51,650 nucleotides of DNA from Chlorobium sp. (GTDB lineage: Bacteria > Bacteroidota > Chlorobiia > Chlorobiales > Chlorobiaceae). Shown in pieces: positions 31,881 through 40,266 of this stretch. The notes under the pieces are model-generated. The model saw nothing but the letters and a program-made list of their open reading frames with translations, searched no databases and was not told the DNA's origin. Where the stretch lies: NCBI GenBank assembly GCA_028277225.1, contig JANQHB010000072.1, forward strand, positions 1-51,650, read 5' to 3'. The translations under genes and the position numbers were made by a program. Position 1 is the stretch's first letter. Each line of letters begins with the position of its first letter.

Positions 31881-32861
31881 ATGACAGAAGGGCAGAAAAG
31901 AAAGACGGGCCTGCTTTTGGCCTTGACAGCCATACTTTTATCTGCCGGGATATGGATCAAGATTTCTCACAATCTTCCCGGGCAGATTGCCGTACCTGAT
32001 CCGGCCTTAGAGTACGACGAGTCGATTCGCCGGATCGAGGCTTTGAAACATGCTGAACCGGAAGGCATGAACCCTCTCTGCCGGCTGCAGTTTATGTCTC
32101 ATGGAGGCAAAAGCAGTCAGGCGGTTGTTCTTGTTCACGGGTATACGAACTGTCCGCAGCAGTTCAAGGCGCTTGGGGAGCGTTTGTTCGCTTCCGGAAA
32201 CAATGTGCTGATCGCACCGCTTCCCCATCACGGTTTCCTCGATCGAATGACGGAGGATCATGCCCGTCTGCAGGCCGAAGAACTTGTCGGTTATGCCGAC
32301 ATGGTCGTCGATATCGCCGGGGGGCTGGGTGAACGGATCGTCATGATGGGGATTTCGGCAGGCGGTGTGATAACGGCATGGGCAGCACAGCACCGGGAGG
32401 AAATCGATCGTGCAATTATCATTTCCCCGGCCTTCGGGTTCAGGGCAATTCCATCATTCCTGACGCCTGCAGTCATGAATATCGTTTCTTTTCTGCCGGA
32501 CAGGTTTAGCTGGTGGAATCCTGAGCTGCAGACAGACACTCCCGAGACTTATACCTATCCGCAATATTCCCGCCGTGCCCTTGGCCAGATACTCCGCCTC
32601 GGTTTTGCCGTCCGACGAGACGCCCGGCAGCTTGCTCCGCATGCAAAGAGTATTATCATGGTACTCAATCCGGTCGACGATCAGATAGACAACGATGTCA
32701 CACGGGAACTTGTCAAACGCTGGCAGTCGAAGGGCGGGAACGTCACGACATTCGAGTTCGGTCCATCCCTCGAACTGGGCCACGATCTCATCGACACCAA
32801 TCTGCCTCACCGGAGTATCGAGGCCGTTTACTCGAAACTGGTTGAACTGGTGAATGATTAA
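31881..32861 (+). CDS. Membrane-anchored alpha/beta hydrolase
   Basis: A 326-aa protein with one N-terminal transmembrane helix (about residues 9-27, TGLLLALTAILLSAGIWI) and a periplasmic alpha/beta hydrolase domain. VVLVHGYTNCPQQF holds the oxyanion HG, MMGISAGGVITAW the nucleophile Ser, VLNPVDDQID the acid Asp, and LELGHDLID the catalytic His. It is similar in outline to carboxylesterase and lipase-like hydrolases. The substrate is unknown. It begins 41 bases after the amidase gene on the same strand and may be co-transcribed, suggesting an envelope role. Confidence 0.82.
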   Translation: MTEGQKRKTGLLLALTAILLSAGIWIKISHNLPGQIAVPDPALEYDESIRRIEALKHAEPEGMNPLCRLQFMSHGGKSSQAVVLVHGYTNCPQQFKALGERLFASGNNVLIAPLPHHGFLDRMTEDHARLQAEELVGYADMVVDIAGGLGERIVMMGISAGGVITAWAAQHREEIDRAIIISPAFGFRAIPSFLTPAVMNIVSFLPDRFSWWNPELQTDTPETYTYPQYSRRALGQILRLGFAVRRDARQLAPHAKSIIMVLNPVDDQIDNDVTRELVKRWQSKGGNVTTFEFGPSLELGHDLIDTNLPHRSIEAVYSKLVELVND

Positions 32862-32929
32862 GTTGTTGATTATAATACATTTGTAATACGGTTATTTGGA
32901 TGATTAAAACTTGGGTTTGTTGATCCCTT

Positions 32930-33264
32930 ATGTCTGAACAGGTGTTTAAAAATATTGACGACGTTCTCTGGAAAGAGGCTGGGTCTACAACAGAGCTGGA
33001 TTACACGGAGCAGACGTCATGGATGCTTTTTCTGAAATACCTTGACGACCTTGAACAGGAGCGAGCGGAGACTGCAGAGCTTCGGGGGTATGAGTATCGT
33101 TTCATTATAGGGAAGGCCTACCGTTGGGGGAGCTGGGCGGCCCCGAAAAAAACTGATGGATCTTTTGACCACGATGCTGCTCTTGTTGGCGACGATGAAC
33201 GACCAGATACCATTGGGTATTTCAAACGCTACTCCGACAAAAACAAGCAGGAATTCCTCGAGCT
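32930..33264 (+). pseudogene. 5' fragment of a type I restriction methylase gene (hsdM)
   Basis: The first 80 or so codons, EQVFKNIDDVLWKEAGSTTE and LDYTEQTSWMLFLKYLDDLE through YRWGSWAAPKKTDGSFDHDA, are the N-terminal bundle of HsdM-type N6-adenine methylases (normally about 500 aa). After GDDE the likeness stops. The frame goes on through YFKRYSDKNKQEFLEL and ends at a stop by 33289. No SAM-binding or NPPF motif exists, so it cannot methylate. Directly after it lies the end of a DUF3800 gene in another frame. A deletion joining two genes is the simplest explanation. Confidence 0.75.
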
Positions 33265-33492
33265 AACGACTACAAGCGTATTATCATAGGGGAACCTCGA
33301 AGAAAGAAAAAAACAAACCCTCTACTACAGGTTGCGGACCTTGTGCTTTTTCCTTTGGCAAAAAGTGGATATGATCCGGGCTACCTTCCTTACTGTAGCT
33401 TGAAGGATCACAACAAGATTATCGATTGCCATGTTACGGTCGAGGATCAACCATTTATGGCAGTGAAGTATAGTTGTTTCGATGGATTGTAA
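33265..33492 (+). pseudogene. 3' fragment of a DUF3800 gene
   Basis: In the frame starting at 33265 the peptide reads NDYKRIIIGEPRRKKKTNPL, then LQVADLVLFPLAKSGYDPGY and KYSCFDGL before a TAA at 33490-33492. The block LLQVADLVLFPLAKSGYDP is typical of the C-terminal part of DUF3800 proteins, a group often found near mobile or defence loci and distantly like RNase H-fold nucleases. Only 75 residues remain of about 250. The preceding EFLEL codons may belong to the same gene with one frameshift. Confidence 0.65.
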
Positions 33493-33496
33493 AAAA

Positions 33497-33523
33497 ACAA
33501 AGGCTCGGAAATCGAGCCTTTGT
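33497..33523 (+). terminator. Strong hairpin after the DUF3800 remnant
   Basis: ACAAAGGCTCG and CGAGCCTTTGT form a perfect 11-bp stem around a 5-base loop, 4 bases after the stop of the DUF3800 fragment and preceded by an A-run. The downstream T-run is short, but the A-run would serve as a T-run for transcription from the right. Confidence 0.65.
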
Positions 33524-33648
33524 AATATTGTCGGCTTGCTAGCTTAGCGCAAACCCCGGGGCATAGCCCATATGTTCCATATAAAAGATAGAAGTTTTAC
33601 AGCTATAGTGCAAATAAAAGAGTTTTCCTGTAAAAACCACATGTGTTC

Positions 33649-34392
33649 TCATATTTCACTTACCGCTATCTCAAACCAAACCTTTCCCGGAGCTTTCTCG
33701 ACCATGATCCTTCCATTATCAAGAATATAGGTCAGATAGCTGTGGTAGCGGGGGTTGGAGAGAACGTACGGATTCAAAACGGCATAGAGGTTTCCATATT
33801 CATGTCGGGCTGATATGGTCACGAGACCGGGATGCCCCTCGCGGTGTATTTTTGAACCGACTGACAGGCAAAAGGAGTAATCTGTTTTATGGATGAGGAG
33901 CGGATAGTCTTCGAGTAGAGGACGAACATCCAGCAGCGCAGCAGCGCAGTTTACCGAGTAGAGTTTGCGCTCGATCACAACAGGTTCTTTCTCAAAGCCC
34001 GCATCGGTGAGCAGTCCGCGGTACCAGTGGTAAGCCGTCTCATAAACGGTTGTTTCGATGGTATCGCTGCCGTACCATACGCCGAATGATACGTCCGAAA
34101 ACCTGCTTTTTTGCCAGTGTTTAAATGGCCAGATGATAGCGTTGAACCAGATGACTTCTTCAAACGGGCGATGGATTTCAGGGGAGTGCGATTGGTAGGG
34201 GTATGGTTTGGCGTCCGATTCCGCTTTTTGAGCAAGCAACCATTCTTCAGGATCATTGGTCAGGTCATCGAAGAGATCCTCTGATTCTCTCAATGATATA
34301 ATATTGCGGATCAGTTCTTTGTGTGTATCGATCAATGTGATTCGCGAAAAGAAGTCGCCCATATTGTTACGAATTTCAAGAACCTCGTGCAT
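33649..34392 (-). CDS. RES-domain toxin of a toxin-antitoxin pair
   Basis: A 247-aa RES-family protein. Its C-terminal domain holds SRFSDVSFGVWYGSDTIETT with Arg97, VYETAYHW with Glu118, and a following Ser-containing strand, the Arg-Glu-Ser pattern that names the family. RES toxins such as MbcT consume NAD+ by phosphorolysis or hydrolysis and stop growth. The N-terminal 90 residues (THKELIRNIISLRESEDLFD) are an extra helical part seen in longer RES proteins. The ATG at 34392 overlaps the end of the antitoxin gene by 17 bases, implying coupled translation. An earlier start is possible but would extend deeper into the antitoxin gene. Confidence 0.82.
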   Translation of the reverse strand: MHEVLEIRNNMGDFFSRITLIDTHKELIRNIISLRESEDLFDDLTNDPEEWLLAQKAESDAKPYPYQSHSPEIHRPFEEVIWFNAIIWPFKHWQKSRFSDVSFGVWYGSDTIETTVYETAYHWYRGLLTDAGFEKEPVVIERKLYSVNCAAALLDVRPLLEDYPLLIHKTDYSFCLSVGSKIHREGHPGLVTISARHEYGNLYAVLNPYVLSNPRYHSYLTYILDNGRIMVEKAPGKVWFEIAVSEI

Positions 34393-34798
34393 GGTCAAGA
34401 TAGGAGCGGACCAGCAACATTCCGGCAAACCCCCATTCCCTGATCACCTCGACGGGTGTCAGGTTGTCGAAAGCTTTGTTGCGTGTTGACATCCAGCGAT
34501 AGGCGAGAATCCGGTTTTTCGGAAACAGCAGACGCAGGTTTTTGTGAATAGCCATCAAATGCCCGATACGTTCATATTGGTCACGACTCGTTCCAATTGG
34601 TTCTCCTTTCCGGTATCTGGTCAATGCGGCACGGTTCGATGGTGCGAGACCTAACAGTGTCGCCTGATCGGCCGTTGAAATGTTCCAGTGGTCAAAGAGT
34701 TGCATGACCATTTCGGCAAGAGCACCGCGATCTTTCGAGCTCATCGGCTGGTGTTCAGTTGCTGTTTCCATAGTGGTTTTTTGTTTGTATTGCTGCAT
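34376..34798 (-). CDS. Xre/MbcA/ParS-type antitoxin
   Basis: A 140-aa protein with an N-terminal helix-turn-helix-like part (ALAEMVMQLFDHWNISTADQ then ATLLGLAPSNRAALTRYRKG) and a C-terminal toxin-binding domain of the MbcA/ParS/Xre type (RIGHLMAIHKNLRLLFPKNR, then LTPVEVIREWGFAGMLLVRS). This is the normal partner of RES toxins; it binds and blocks the toxin and usually represses the operon. Alternative in-frame ATGs at 34771 and 34744 exist, and the first is not strongly supported by a ribosome binding site. It overlaps the toxin gene by 17 bases and is divergent to birA. Confidence 0.85.
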   Translation of the reverse strand: MQQYKQKTTMETATEHQPMSSKDRGALAEMVMQLFDHWNISTADQATLLGLAPSNRAALTRYRKGEPIGTSRDQYERIGHLMAIHKNLRLLFPKNRILAYRWMSTRNKAFDNLTPVEVIREWGFAGMLLVRSYLDHARGS

Positions 34799-34879
34799 CT
34801 ATACAGGATAAAATAGATGAAATGTTTTAATAGTTGCAATATCTGTTATTATAGTGCTTTCGCGGGTGGGTATTGGCGT

Positions 34880-34907
34880 TTGCAAACTTGTCAACCGGAT
34901 TGTAAAT
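34880..34907 (+). promoter_or_regulatory. Probable promoter of the biotin operon
   Basis: TTGCAA at 34880-34885 and TAAATT at 34902-34907 are spaced by 16 bases and overlap the BirA operator-like inverted repeat. A repressor bound there would cover the -10 box. Confidence 0.45.
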
Positions 34908-34921
34908 TCTGGTTGACAAGT
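34886..34921. promoter_or_regulatory. BirA operator upstream of birA-bio operon
   Basis: ACTTGTCAACC (34886-34896) and GGTTGACAAGT (34911-34921) are perfect 11-base inverted repeats separated by 14 bases. This matches the known bacterial BirA operator form TTGTnAACC-N14-16-GGTTnACAA. It lies 46 bases upstream of birA, whose product has the DNA-binding domain needed to use it. Biotin-dependent self-repression of the whole operon is inferred. Confidence 0.85.
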
Positions 34922-34967
34922 GGCGGGCGCCTTTTGGCGCCCATTTATTTTTCATGCTAGCCGGTTG

Positions 34968-35954
34968 ATGAACAAGCTGACATCCGACATTCTCGATCGC
35001 CTCAGGGGAGCGGACGGTTTTCTGTCCGGAGGCGAACTGTGCAGTGAACTGGGAATTACCCGAAGTGCCGTATGGAAGCACATCTCTTTGCTCAGGAAAA
35101 CAGGGTACTCCATCGAGGCGGTTTCCGGCAGGGGCTACCGTTATAACCGGAGCACCGGGCTTCCGGTGCCGGAAGAAGTCATGCCGCTTCTTTCGACTGC
35201 ACGTCTCGGCAGAACCATTGAGTTCCATGAGATGCTGGAATCGACGAACCAGAGAGCCAAAACCCTTGCCAGGGATGGGGCTCTTGAAGGATGTGTGATT
35301 ATTGCCGACAGTCAGAAGAGCGGGCGCGGCAGAATGGGACGGCAATGGATCTCTCCGCCGGGCGCCAATCTCTATTTCTCGATCATTTTGCGTCCCCCGG
35401 TACCACCGCTTCGGCTTTCACAGATCCCGCTTCTTGCAGCGGCGGCGATTCACCGGACTCTTGATGCAATGGTTGATGGCGTTTCAGCTATGGTCAAATG
35501 GCCCAACGATATTCTGATTGGCGGGCGCAAGGTCTGCGGTATTCTCTGTGAGATGGAAACAGAGGCCGATCTGGCGCATTTTGTCATTGCGGGAATCGGG
35601 ATCAATGTCAATATGCATGAGATTCCAGGTGACATTGAAGGGATTGCCACATCGATGTCCATTGAATCCGGAAATGAGTTGTCGAGACCGGAGATCCTTG
35701 CAGACATCCTTAACCATTTTGAGCCGATCTATGATGAGTGGCTCGTTAAAGAAGACCTGGGAGATTTTCTTCCCTATCTCGAACGTTACGCCTGGCTGAA
35801 AGGAAAGGCGGTCAGCGTTGAGCGCTACAATGGGCGTGTCACCGGGATGGTTACCGGCCTGGGGCGCTCCGGAGAACTGCTGCTTACCGATGATGATGGT
35901 AAGGCTCATTCCATTACATCCGGAGAGGCGACAATCAGAAAAGAGGCACTATGA
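34968..35954 (+). CDS. birA: Biotin-protein ligase and biotin operon repressor
   Basis: A 328-aa bifunctional BirA. Residues 1-60 form a winged helix (LSGGELCSELGITRSAVWKH then GYSIEAVSGRGYRY). The ligase domain has GRGRMGR (119-125) for biotinyl-AMP binding, KWPNDIL (177-183) and the catalytic lysine region GGRKVCGILCE, then a C-terminal SH3-like cap. It activates biotin and attaches it to carrier proteins; with the winged helix it can also repress transcription. An earlier in-frame start at 34920 would lie inside the operator, so the ATG at 34968 is chosen. It overlaps bioB by the sequence ATGA. Confidence 0.93.
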   Translation: MNKLTSDILDRLRGADGFLSGGELCSELGITRSAVWKHISLLRKTGYSIEAVSGRGYRYNRSTGLPVPEEVMPLLSTARLGRTIEFHEMLESTNQRAKTLARDGALEGCVIIADSQKSGRGRMGRQWISPPGANLYFSIILRPPVPPLRLSQIPLLAAAAIHRTLDAMVDGVSAMVKWPNDILIGGRKVCGILCEMETEADLAHFVIAGIGINVNMHEIPGDIEGIATSMSIESGNELSRPEILADILNHFEPIYDEWLVKEDLGDFLPYLERYAWLKGKAVSVERYNGRVTGMVTGLGRSGELLLTDDDGKAHSITSGEATIRKEAL

Positions 35955-36967
35955 CGATAACTGGAATAAACGGTTTGATTGAAAAAGCCTACGATGTGCT
36001 GGAAACGGGAATCCCGTTGTCCTATAGCGGTGCCCTTCTTCTTGCCGAACTGGAGGGCGAAGATATCATGGACCTTGTTTCTCTTGCCAATAAGGTAAGG
36101 AACCGCTTCGTCTCCCTTCCTGAGGAGTCGGGCATGCATACCTGCTCGATCCTGAACGCCAAATCAGGTGTCTGTGCTGAAAACTGCCGTTTTTGCGCAC
36201 AATCGCTTCATAATGGTGCCGATGTCGAGCAATATTCCCTTCTCGAACAAGGTGATATATTGACAGCAGCGGGCGAGGTATACGGTGAGGGGATCAGGCG
36301 TTTCGGCATTGTGACAAGCGGATACGGGTACCGCAGCGTCAATCCCGAGTTTCTCCGGATCATCGAGACGATCGACCGGCTGCATCAGGAATATCCGCAG
36401 TTGAAGGTCTGCGCTTCGCTCGGAATGCTTGGTGAAGAGACTGCATCCATGCTTGCCCGGCACGATGTCGCTCATTACAATATCAATGTGCAGGTCGCTC
36501 CGGACCGCTATAGCGAACTGATCGCCGACAGCCATCGTGTCGAAGATCGTATCGAGACCATTAAGCTTCTTCGAAAAAACGGGATCCCGGTCTGCTGCGG
36601 CGGTATCCTCGGTGTTGGTGAAACCATGCAGGACCGCGTGGATTTCATCTATTCGCTGCAGGATCTCGATATAGCGGTGATCCCGCTCAATGTTCTCGTT
36701 CCGATCGAGGGGACTCCTCTCGAAGAAGCTGAGACGCCGATGGTTGCCGACGTTCTCAAGACCTTTGCGATCTGCCGCCTTGCACATCCCGGCAAGATCA
36801 TCAAGTTTGCGGCCGGAAGGGAAACCGTCATGAAAGATTTTCAGGGATTGCTCATGCTTGCCGGAGCCAACGGTTTTCTGACCGGAGGGTATCTGACAAC
36901 GCGGGGACGCGATGTTGGTGATGACCGGCGTTTTATGCAGCAGCTTGCAGGTTTTTCAGGGAGATAG
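35951..36967 (+). CDS. bioB: Biotin synthase
   Basis: A 338-aa radical-SAM enzyme that inserts sulfur into dethiobiotin, the last biotin step. GVCAENCRFCAQS carries the cluster-binding Cys75, Cys79 and Cys82. HYNINVQVAPDRY resembles the usual HNLDT region but differs from the common YNHNLDTS form. VCCGGILGVGETMQDRVDFI and IPLNVLVPIEGTPLEE are family-typical, as is AGANGFLTGGYLTTRGRD near the end. The start codon overlaps the birA stop (ATGA), so the two are translationally coupled. Confidence 0.93.
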   Translation: MTITGINGLIEKAYDVLETGIPLSYSGALLLAELEGEDIMDLVSLANKVRNRFVSLPEESGMHTCSILNAKSGVCAENCRFCAQSLHNGADVEQYSLLEQGDILTAAGEVYGEGIRRFGIVTSGYGYRSVNPEFLRIIETIDRLHQEYPQLKVCASLGMLGEETASMLARHDVAHYNINVQVAPDRYSELIADSHRVEDRIETIKLLRKNGIPVCCGGILGVGETMQDRVDFIYSLQDLDIAVIPLNVLVPIEGTPLEEAETPMVADVLKTFAICRLAHPGKIIKFAAGRETVMKDFQGLLMLAGANGFLTGGYLTTRGRDVGDDRRFMQQLAGFSGR

Positions 36968-36972
36968 AGCTG

Positions 36973-38136
36973 ATGAACCTGGCAGGACGAATAGAGGATG
37001 AACTCGACAGGCTGAGAGCGGAAGACCGTTTTCGGGAGCTTCCCGGGATCGGCGGCCGGTCGGGCAGGTTCATCCATTCGGGCGGTCGCCGACTGCTCAA
37101 CCTTTCGTCGAACGACTATCTCGGCATAGGAGATGACCGCAGCTTCCTGAAGTCATATCTCGATACCGGGGATGAAACAAGCGGCCGCTATGCCATGACC
37201 AGTTCGTCGTCTCGGCTGTTGACCGGCAATCATGAGCAGTATGGCGAAATCGAGGAGATTCTCGCTTCATGGTACCAGCGGCAGGGAGCCCTTGTTTTTA
37301 ACAGCGGTTATCATGCCAACACCGGTATCCTTCCCGCTCTTTCGGGTCGTCATGACCTGATCCTTTCTGACCGGCTCAATCACGCAAGCATAATCGACGG
37401 CTGTCGAATTGCCGAAGCGCCGTTCAGGCGCTACCGCCATCTTGATTACGATCATCTTGAGTCACTGCTCAAGGAAGCAGCAGACAGCGCCCGGCAGGTA
37501 TTTATCGTGACGGAATCTGTTTTCAGTATGGACGGTGACTGTGCCGATCTTGATCGGCTTTGTGAACTCAGGGACCGTTACGGAGCGTTTCTGATTGTTG
37601 ACGAAGCGCATGGCGCAGGTACGTTCGGTCAGACCGGTCAGGGGTTGTGCGAGGCTTCGGGTTGTACCGGTTCGATTGACATGATCGTCGGAACGTTCGG
37701 CAAGGCTTTTGCGTCCGTGGGGGCTTACGGTATCATGGATGATCTTTTCCGCGACTATCTGGTCAATACCATGCGCCCGTTCATTTTTACCACAGCCTTA
37801 CCTCCGGTTGTGCTTGGATGGAGCCGCCGGGCACTGGAAAAGCAGATGTCGATGGATTCCCAGCGACGCCATTTGCAGTCGCTTGCAGAACGTCTGCGGA
37901 GAGCATTGGCGGCAGAAGGATTTGCGGTTCAGGGTGAAAGCCAGATCGTACCGGTAATCATGGGTTCGAACGATAAAGCCCTCCTTGCTGCAGTTCGTCT
38001 GCAGCAAGAGGGCTTTTTTGTCATGGCGGTCCGCCCTCCGACGGTTCCGGAAAACACCGCACGGATAAGAATTTCCCTGCGGGCCGATCTTTCGTGGGAC
38101 GACATATCCCGAATACCGGAAATATTGAAAGCGTGA
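36973..38136 (+). CDS. bioF: 8-amino-7-oxononanoate synthase
   Basis: A 387-aa PLP enzyme that condenses pimeloyl-ACP or -CoA with alanine. LLNLSSNDYLGIGDD, SSSSRLLTGNHEQYGEIEE, FLIVDEAHGAGTFG (PLP-binding Asp) and VGTFGKAFASVGAYG with Schiff-base Lys244 are in place. It starts 5 bases after bioB. The operon is then interrupted by 269 bases of repeat sequence before bioG. Confidence 0.92.
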   Translation: MNLAGRIEDELDRLRAEDRFRELPGIGGRSGRFIHSGGRRLLNLSSNDYLGIGDDRSFLKSYLDTGDETSGRYAMTSSSSRLLTGNHEQYGEIEEILASWYQRQGALVFNSGYHANTGILPALSGRHDLILSDRLNHASIIDGCRIAEAPFRRYRHLDYDHLESLLKEAADSARQVFIVTESVFSMDGDCADLDRLCELRDRYGAFLIVDEAHGAGTFGQTGQGLCEASGCTGSIDMIVGTFGKAFASVGAYGIMDDLFRDYLVNTMRPFIFTTALPPVVLGWSRRALEKQMSMDSQRRHLQSLAERLRRALAAEGFAVQGESQIVPVIMGSNDKALLAAVRLQQEGFFVMAVRPPTVPENTARIRISLRADLSWDDISRIPEILKA

Positions 38137-38405
38137 TTCGTAAATCGTGAATCGTGAATAGTGAATAGTTAGGAAGGAGTAAGGAGTAGCGCACTTCGTG
38201 CGCAGGGGCAGGATTTTGGGTAATAGGTATTGGGTATTGGGAAATAGCAAAATGTAGGGGCGGGTTTGAAACCCGCCCGTACGAAGGCCGGACTGCAAGG
38301 GAGGCCGGCGCTTGTTTTTTGTCCCTTAAGTCCTTTTCGTCCTTTAGGTCCTTTCAGCCAGATCTGGATAACAACTCAACAATTCGTTCAACAACTAAAC
38401 ATTCT
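38137..38405. repeat. Intergenic repeat island between bioF and bioG
   Basis: This 269-bp spacer holds short tandem AATCGTGAAT-like units, the segment 38171-38205 (hairpin GCGCACTTCGTGCGC) that recurs with one mismatch at 39951-39985, and a hairpin GGGCGGGTTTGAAACCCGCC at 38258-38278. It also holds a TTAAGTCCTTTTCGTCCTTT block (38326-38345) that recurs at 40165-40184, and a final AACAATTC/CAACAAC stretch. The repeats occur in the same order as in the bioC/bioD spacer. No gene is supported within it. Confidence 0.75.
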
Positions 38406-39095
38406 GTGAAAACCCGGTGGATTCAACAAAAAGGGTATGACCGGCTGCTGATTTTTTTCAATGGCTGGGGGATGGATGAAAACATTGCCCTGTACCTGCA
38501 GGAAAACACTTCCGGGCGGTTTCGGCATGACGTGCTGATGTGTTACGACTATCGTTCTCTTGGGATGCCGGCCGATCTTCCTGCTGCACTGAAGAGTTAT
38601 GCCGAACGAACGGTTGTTGCGTGGTCCCTGGGAGTTTGGGCGGCCTGCAGTGCAGGCATCGAAGGTATCGGCAAAGCCCTTGCAATCAACGGAACCCTCA
38701 GTCCCATAAGTGCCGGTGAAGGAATTCCTCCGGAGGTGTTCCGGGCAACGCTCGAATCGTATGATGAAGACAACCGCATTCGCTTTATGAGGAGAATGTG
38801 CGGTGGTAGTGCCGGACTGGATCGCTTTTACGCGATCGCTTCCCGGAGAAGTACCGCAGACCAGCAGGATGAGCTTGACGCCATAGCTGAACAGGTTGAC
38901 GCCGGTGAGCCTGTGGCAAAGCCGGAATGGTCCTTTACGCATGCTCTGATCGGCAGGCGTGACATGATCTTTCCGCCTGAGGCGCAGGAGCGGGCCTGGT
39001 CGGGAATTACACGGCGCATGGTGAACAGTCTGCCCCACTTTCCGTTTTTTGCATTCGATGACTGGGAGGAGCTATGCTCATGCATGGAAGACTGA
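38406..39095 (+). CDS. bioG: Pimeloyl-ACP methyl ester esterase, BioG type
   Basis: A 229-aa alpha/beta hydrolase of the BioG (DUF452) family, which removes the methyl ester from pimeloyl-ACP and so ends the BioC-dependent pathway, a role that BioH fills in E. coli. LLIFFNGWGMDENI holds the NGWGM oxyanion block, VVAWSLGVWAA the nucleophile Ser74, and LPHFPFFAFDDW the catalytic His. An upstream in-frame ATG at 38319 lies in repeat DNA and would add 29 low-complexity residues, so the GTG at 38406 before KTRWIQQKGY is preferred. It overlaps bioC by 22 bases. Confidence 0.88.
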   Translation: MKTRWIQQKGYDRLLIFFNGWGMDENIALYLQENTSGRFRHDVLMCYDYRSLGMPADLPAALKSYAERTVVAWSLGVWAACSAGIEGIGKALAINGTLSPISAGEGIPPEVFRATLESYDEDNRIRFMRRMCGGSAGLDRFYAIASRRSTADQQDELDAIAEQVDAGEPVAKPEWSFTHALIGRRDMIFPPEAQERAWSGITRRMVNSLPHFPFFAFDDWEELCSCMED

Positions 39096-39871
39096 ACAAG
39101 GATCTGATCCGGCAGCGATTCGCACGACGATTGCCGGGGTACCGTCGATACGCAATTATTCAGGAGCGGATGGCCGTTGAACTTGCAGACCTGATTTCTC
39201 CCGGAAAGAGTGGCGGTTCTTTCCGGAAAGTCCTCGAAATCGGGGCCGGTTCGGGAGCGTTCACCGAGGCTTTTCTCCGACGCTGCAGTGTTGAACGCTA
39301 CATTGCAAACGACCTTGTTGCAGAGTGCGGTTCAGTCGTTGGCGATATTGCCCGGAAGCACGATGTGAAAACGTTTGATTTTATAGGTGGGGATATTGAA
39401 GAGCAAAAATACCTTCCGGAAAATCTCGATCTTGTTGTTTCCAACGCAACACTGCAATGGCTTGCCGATATTCCTGCCCTTTTCCAGAAACTGTCAGCAT
39501 GTCTCCGTCCAGGCGGTATGCTGGCGTTCAGCACTTTCGGCAAAAGGAATATGCTGGAAATTGATTCGATCGAACAGGTTTCGCTTGCTTATTACGATCT
39601 CGAAGAACTCAAGACCTTTGCCCGGGAGTGGTTTATGCCGGTAGAGTGCCGTGAAGAGGTCCGGAAGCTGTATTTCAGGAGTCCGGAAGAGGTGTTGCGT
39701 CATATCAGCAGGACCGGTGTCAATGGTCTGGTGCAGAGACGCCCCTGGACAAAAAGCCGGCACAGCCGTTTTGTCGAACGTTACCGCTCTTCATTTTCAA
39801 GCCATACCGGTGTTCATCTGACCTATCACCCCCTGTTCTGTGTGTTCAGAAGAAAGGGGGGGAGTTCGTGA
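39074..39871 (+). CDS. bioC: Malonyl-ACP O-methyltransferase
   Basis: A 265-aa class I SAM-dependent methyltransferase. VLEIGAGSGAFTEAFLRR is the SAM-binding motif I, DLVVSNATLQWLADI is the post-motif region usual for BioC, and LRPGGMLAFSTFG follows. BioC methylates malonyl-ACP to start pimelate synthesis. The opening KDLIRQRFARRLPGYRRYAI matches the BioC lead 'RFxRAAxxYxxxA'. Its first ATG lies within the bioG gene. It is followed by a 395-bp repeat-rich spacer before bioD. Confidence 0.9.
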   Translation: MLMHGRLNKDLIRQRFARRLPGYRRYAIIQERMAVELADLISPGKSGGSFRKVLEIGAGSGAFTEAFLRRCSVERYIANDLVAECGSVVGDIARKHDVKTFDFIGGDIEEQKYLPENLDLVVSNATLQWLADIPALFQKLSACLRPGGMLAFSTFGKRNMLEIDSIEQVSLAYYDLEELKTFAREWFMPVECREEVRKLYFRSPEEVLRHISRTGVNGLVQRRPWTKSRHSRFVERYRSSFSSHTGVHLTYHPLFCVFRRKGGSS

Positions 39872-40266
39872 ATCGTGAATTGTAAATAGCAGGATAGCTG
39901 GTTTGCTGGAGGGCCGGATGGCAAGAAAGTGTTTGAAGATAATAATGGTGAGGAAGGAGTCAGGAGTAGCGCACTTCGTGCGCAGGAGTAAGGAGTAAAA
40001 GGAGGCCGGAAACCGGAGACCGGAGGAAAGGGCTAAATGATTTTAACTGTTTACTGTGAACTGCCTACTGAAGACTGTTACTCGGGAAACCGGAGGCCGG
40101 ATTAAGATAGTCGGCAGTTTTCAGTTGGCAGTCGGCAATATATAAGGGGATTAATTCTTGTCATTTAAGTCCTTTTCGTCCTTTTGGTCTTTTTTCAACT
40201 GGATCAGGACCGACAACCCCAAACAATTCAACAGATCAACATCTCAACAATTCAACACTCCCTTCC
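39872..40266. repeat. Intergenic repeat island between bioC and bioD
   Basis: This 395-bp spacer carries the segment 39951-39985 (hairpin GCGCACTTCGTGCGC) shared with the bioF/bioG spacer. It also carries purine-rich GGAGGCCGGAAACCGGAGAC-like units, CAGTC-type repeats near 40105-40135, and TTAAGTCCTTTTCGTCCTTT at 40165-40184, then several AACAATTCAACA-like units running to the bioD start. No gene is supported within it. Confidence 0.75.

Noticed and set aside
33497..33523. Could the strong hairpin be a CRISPR repeat or attachment site?
   Set aside because: It occurs once only and directly follows a stop codon, so a terminator is the simpler reading.
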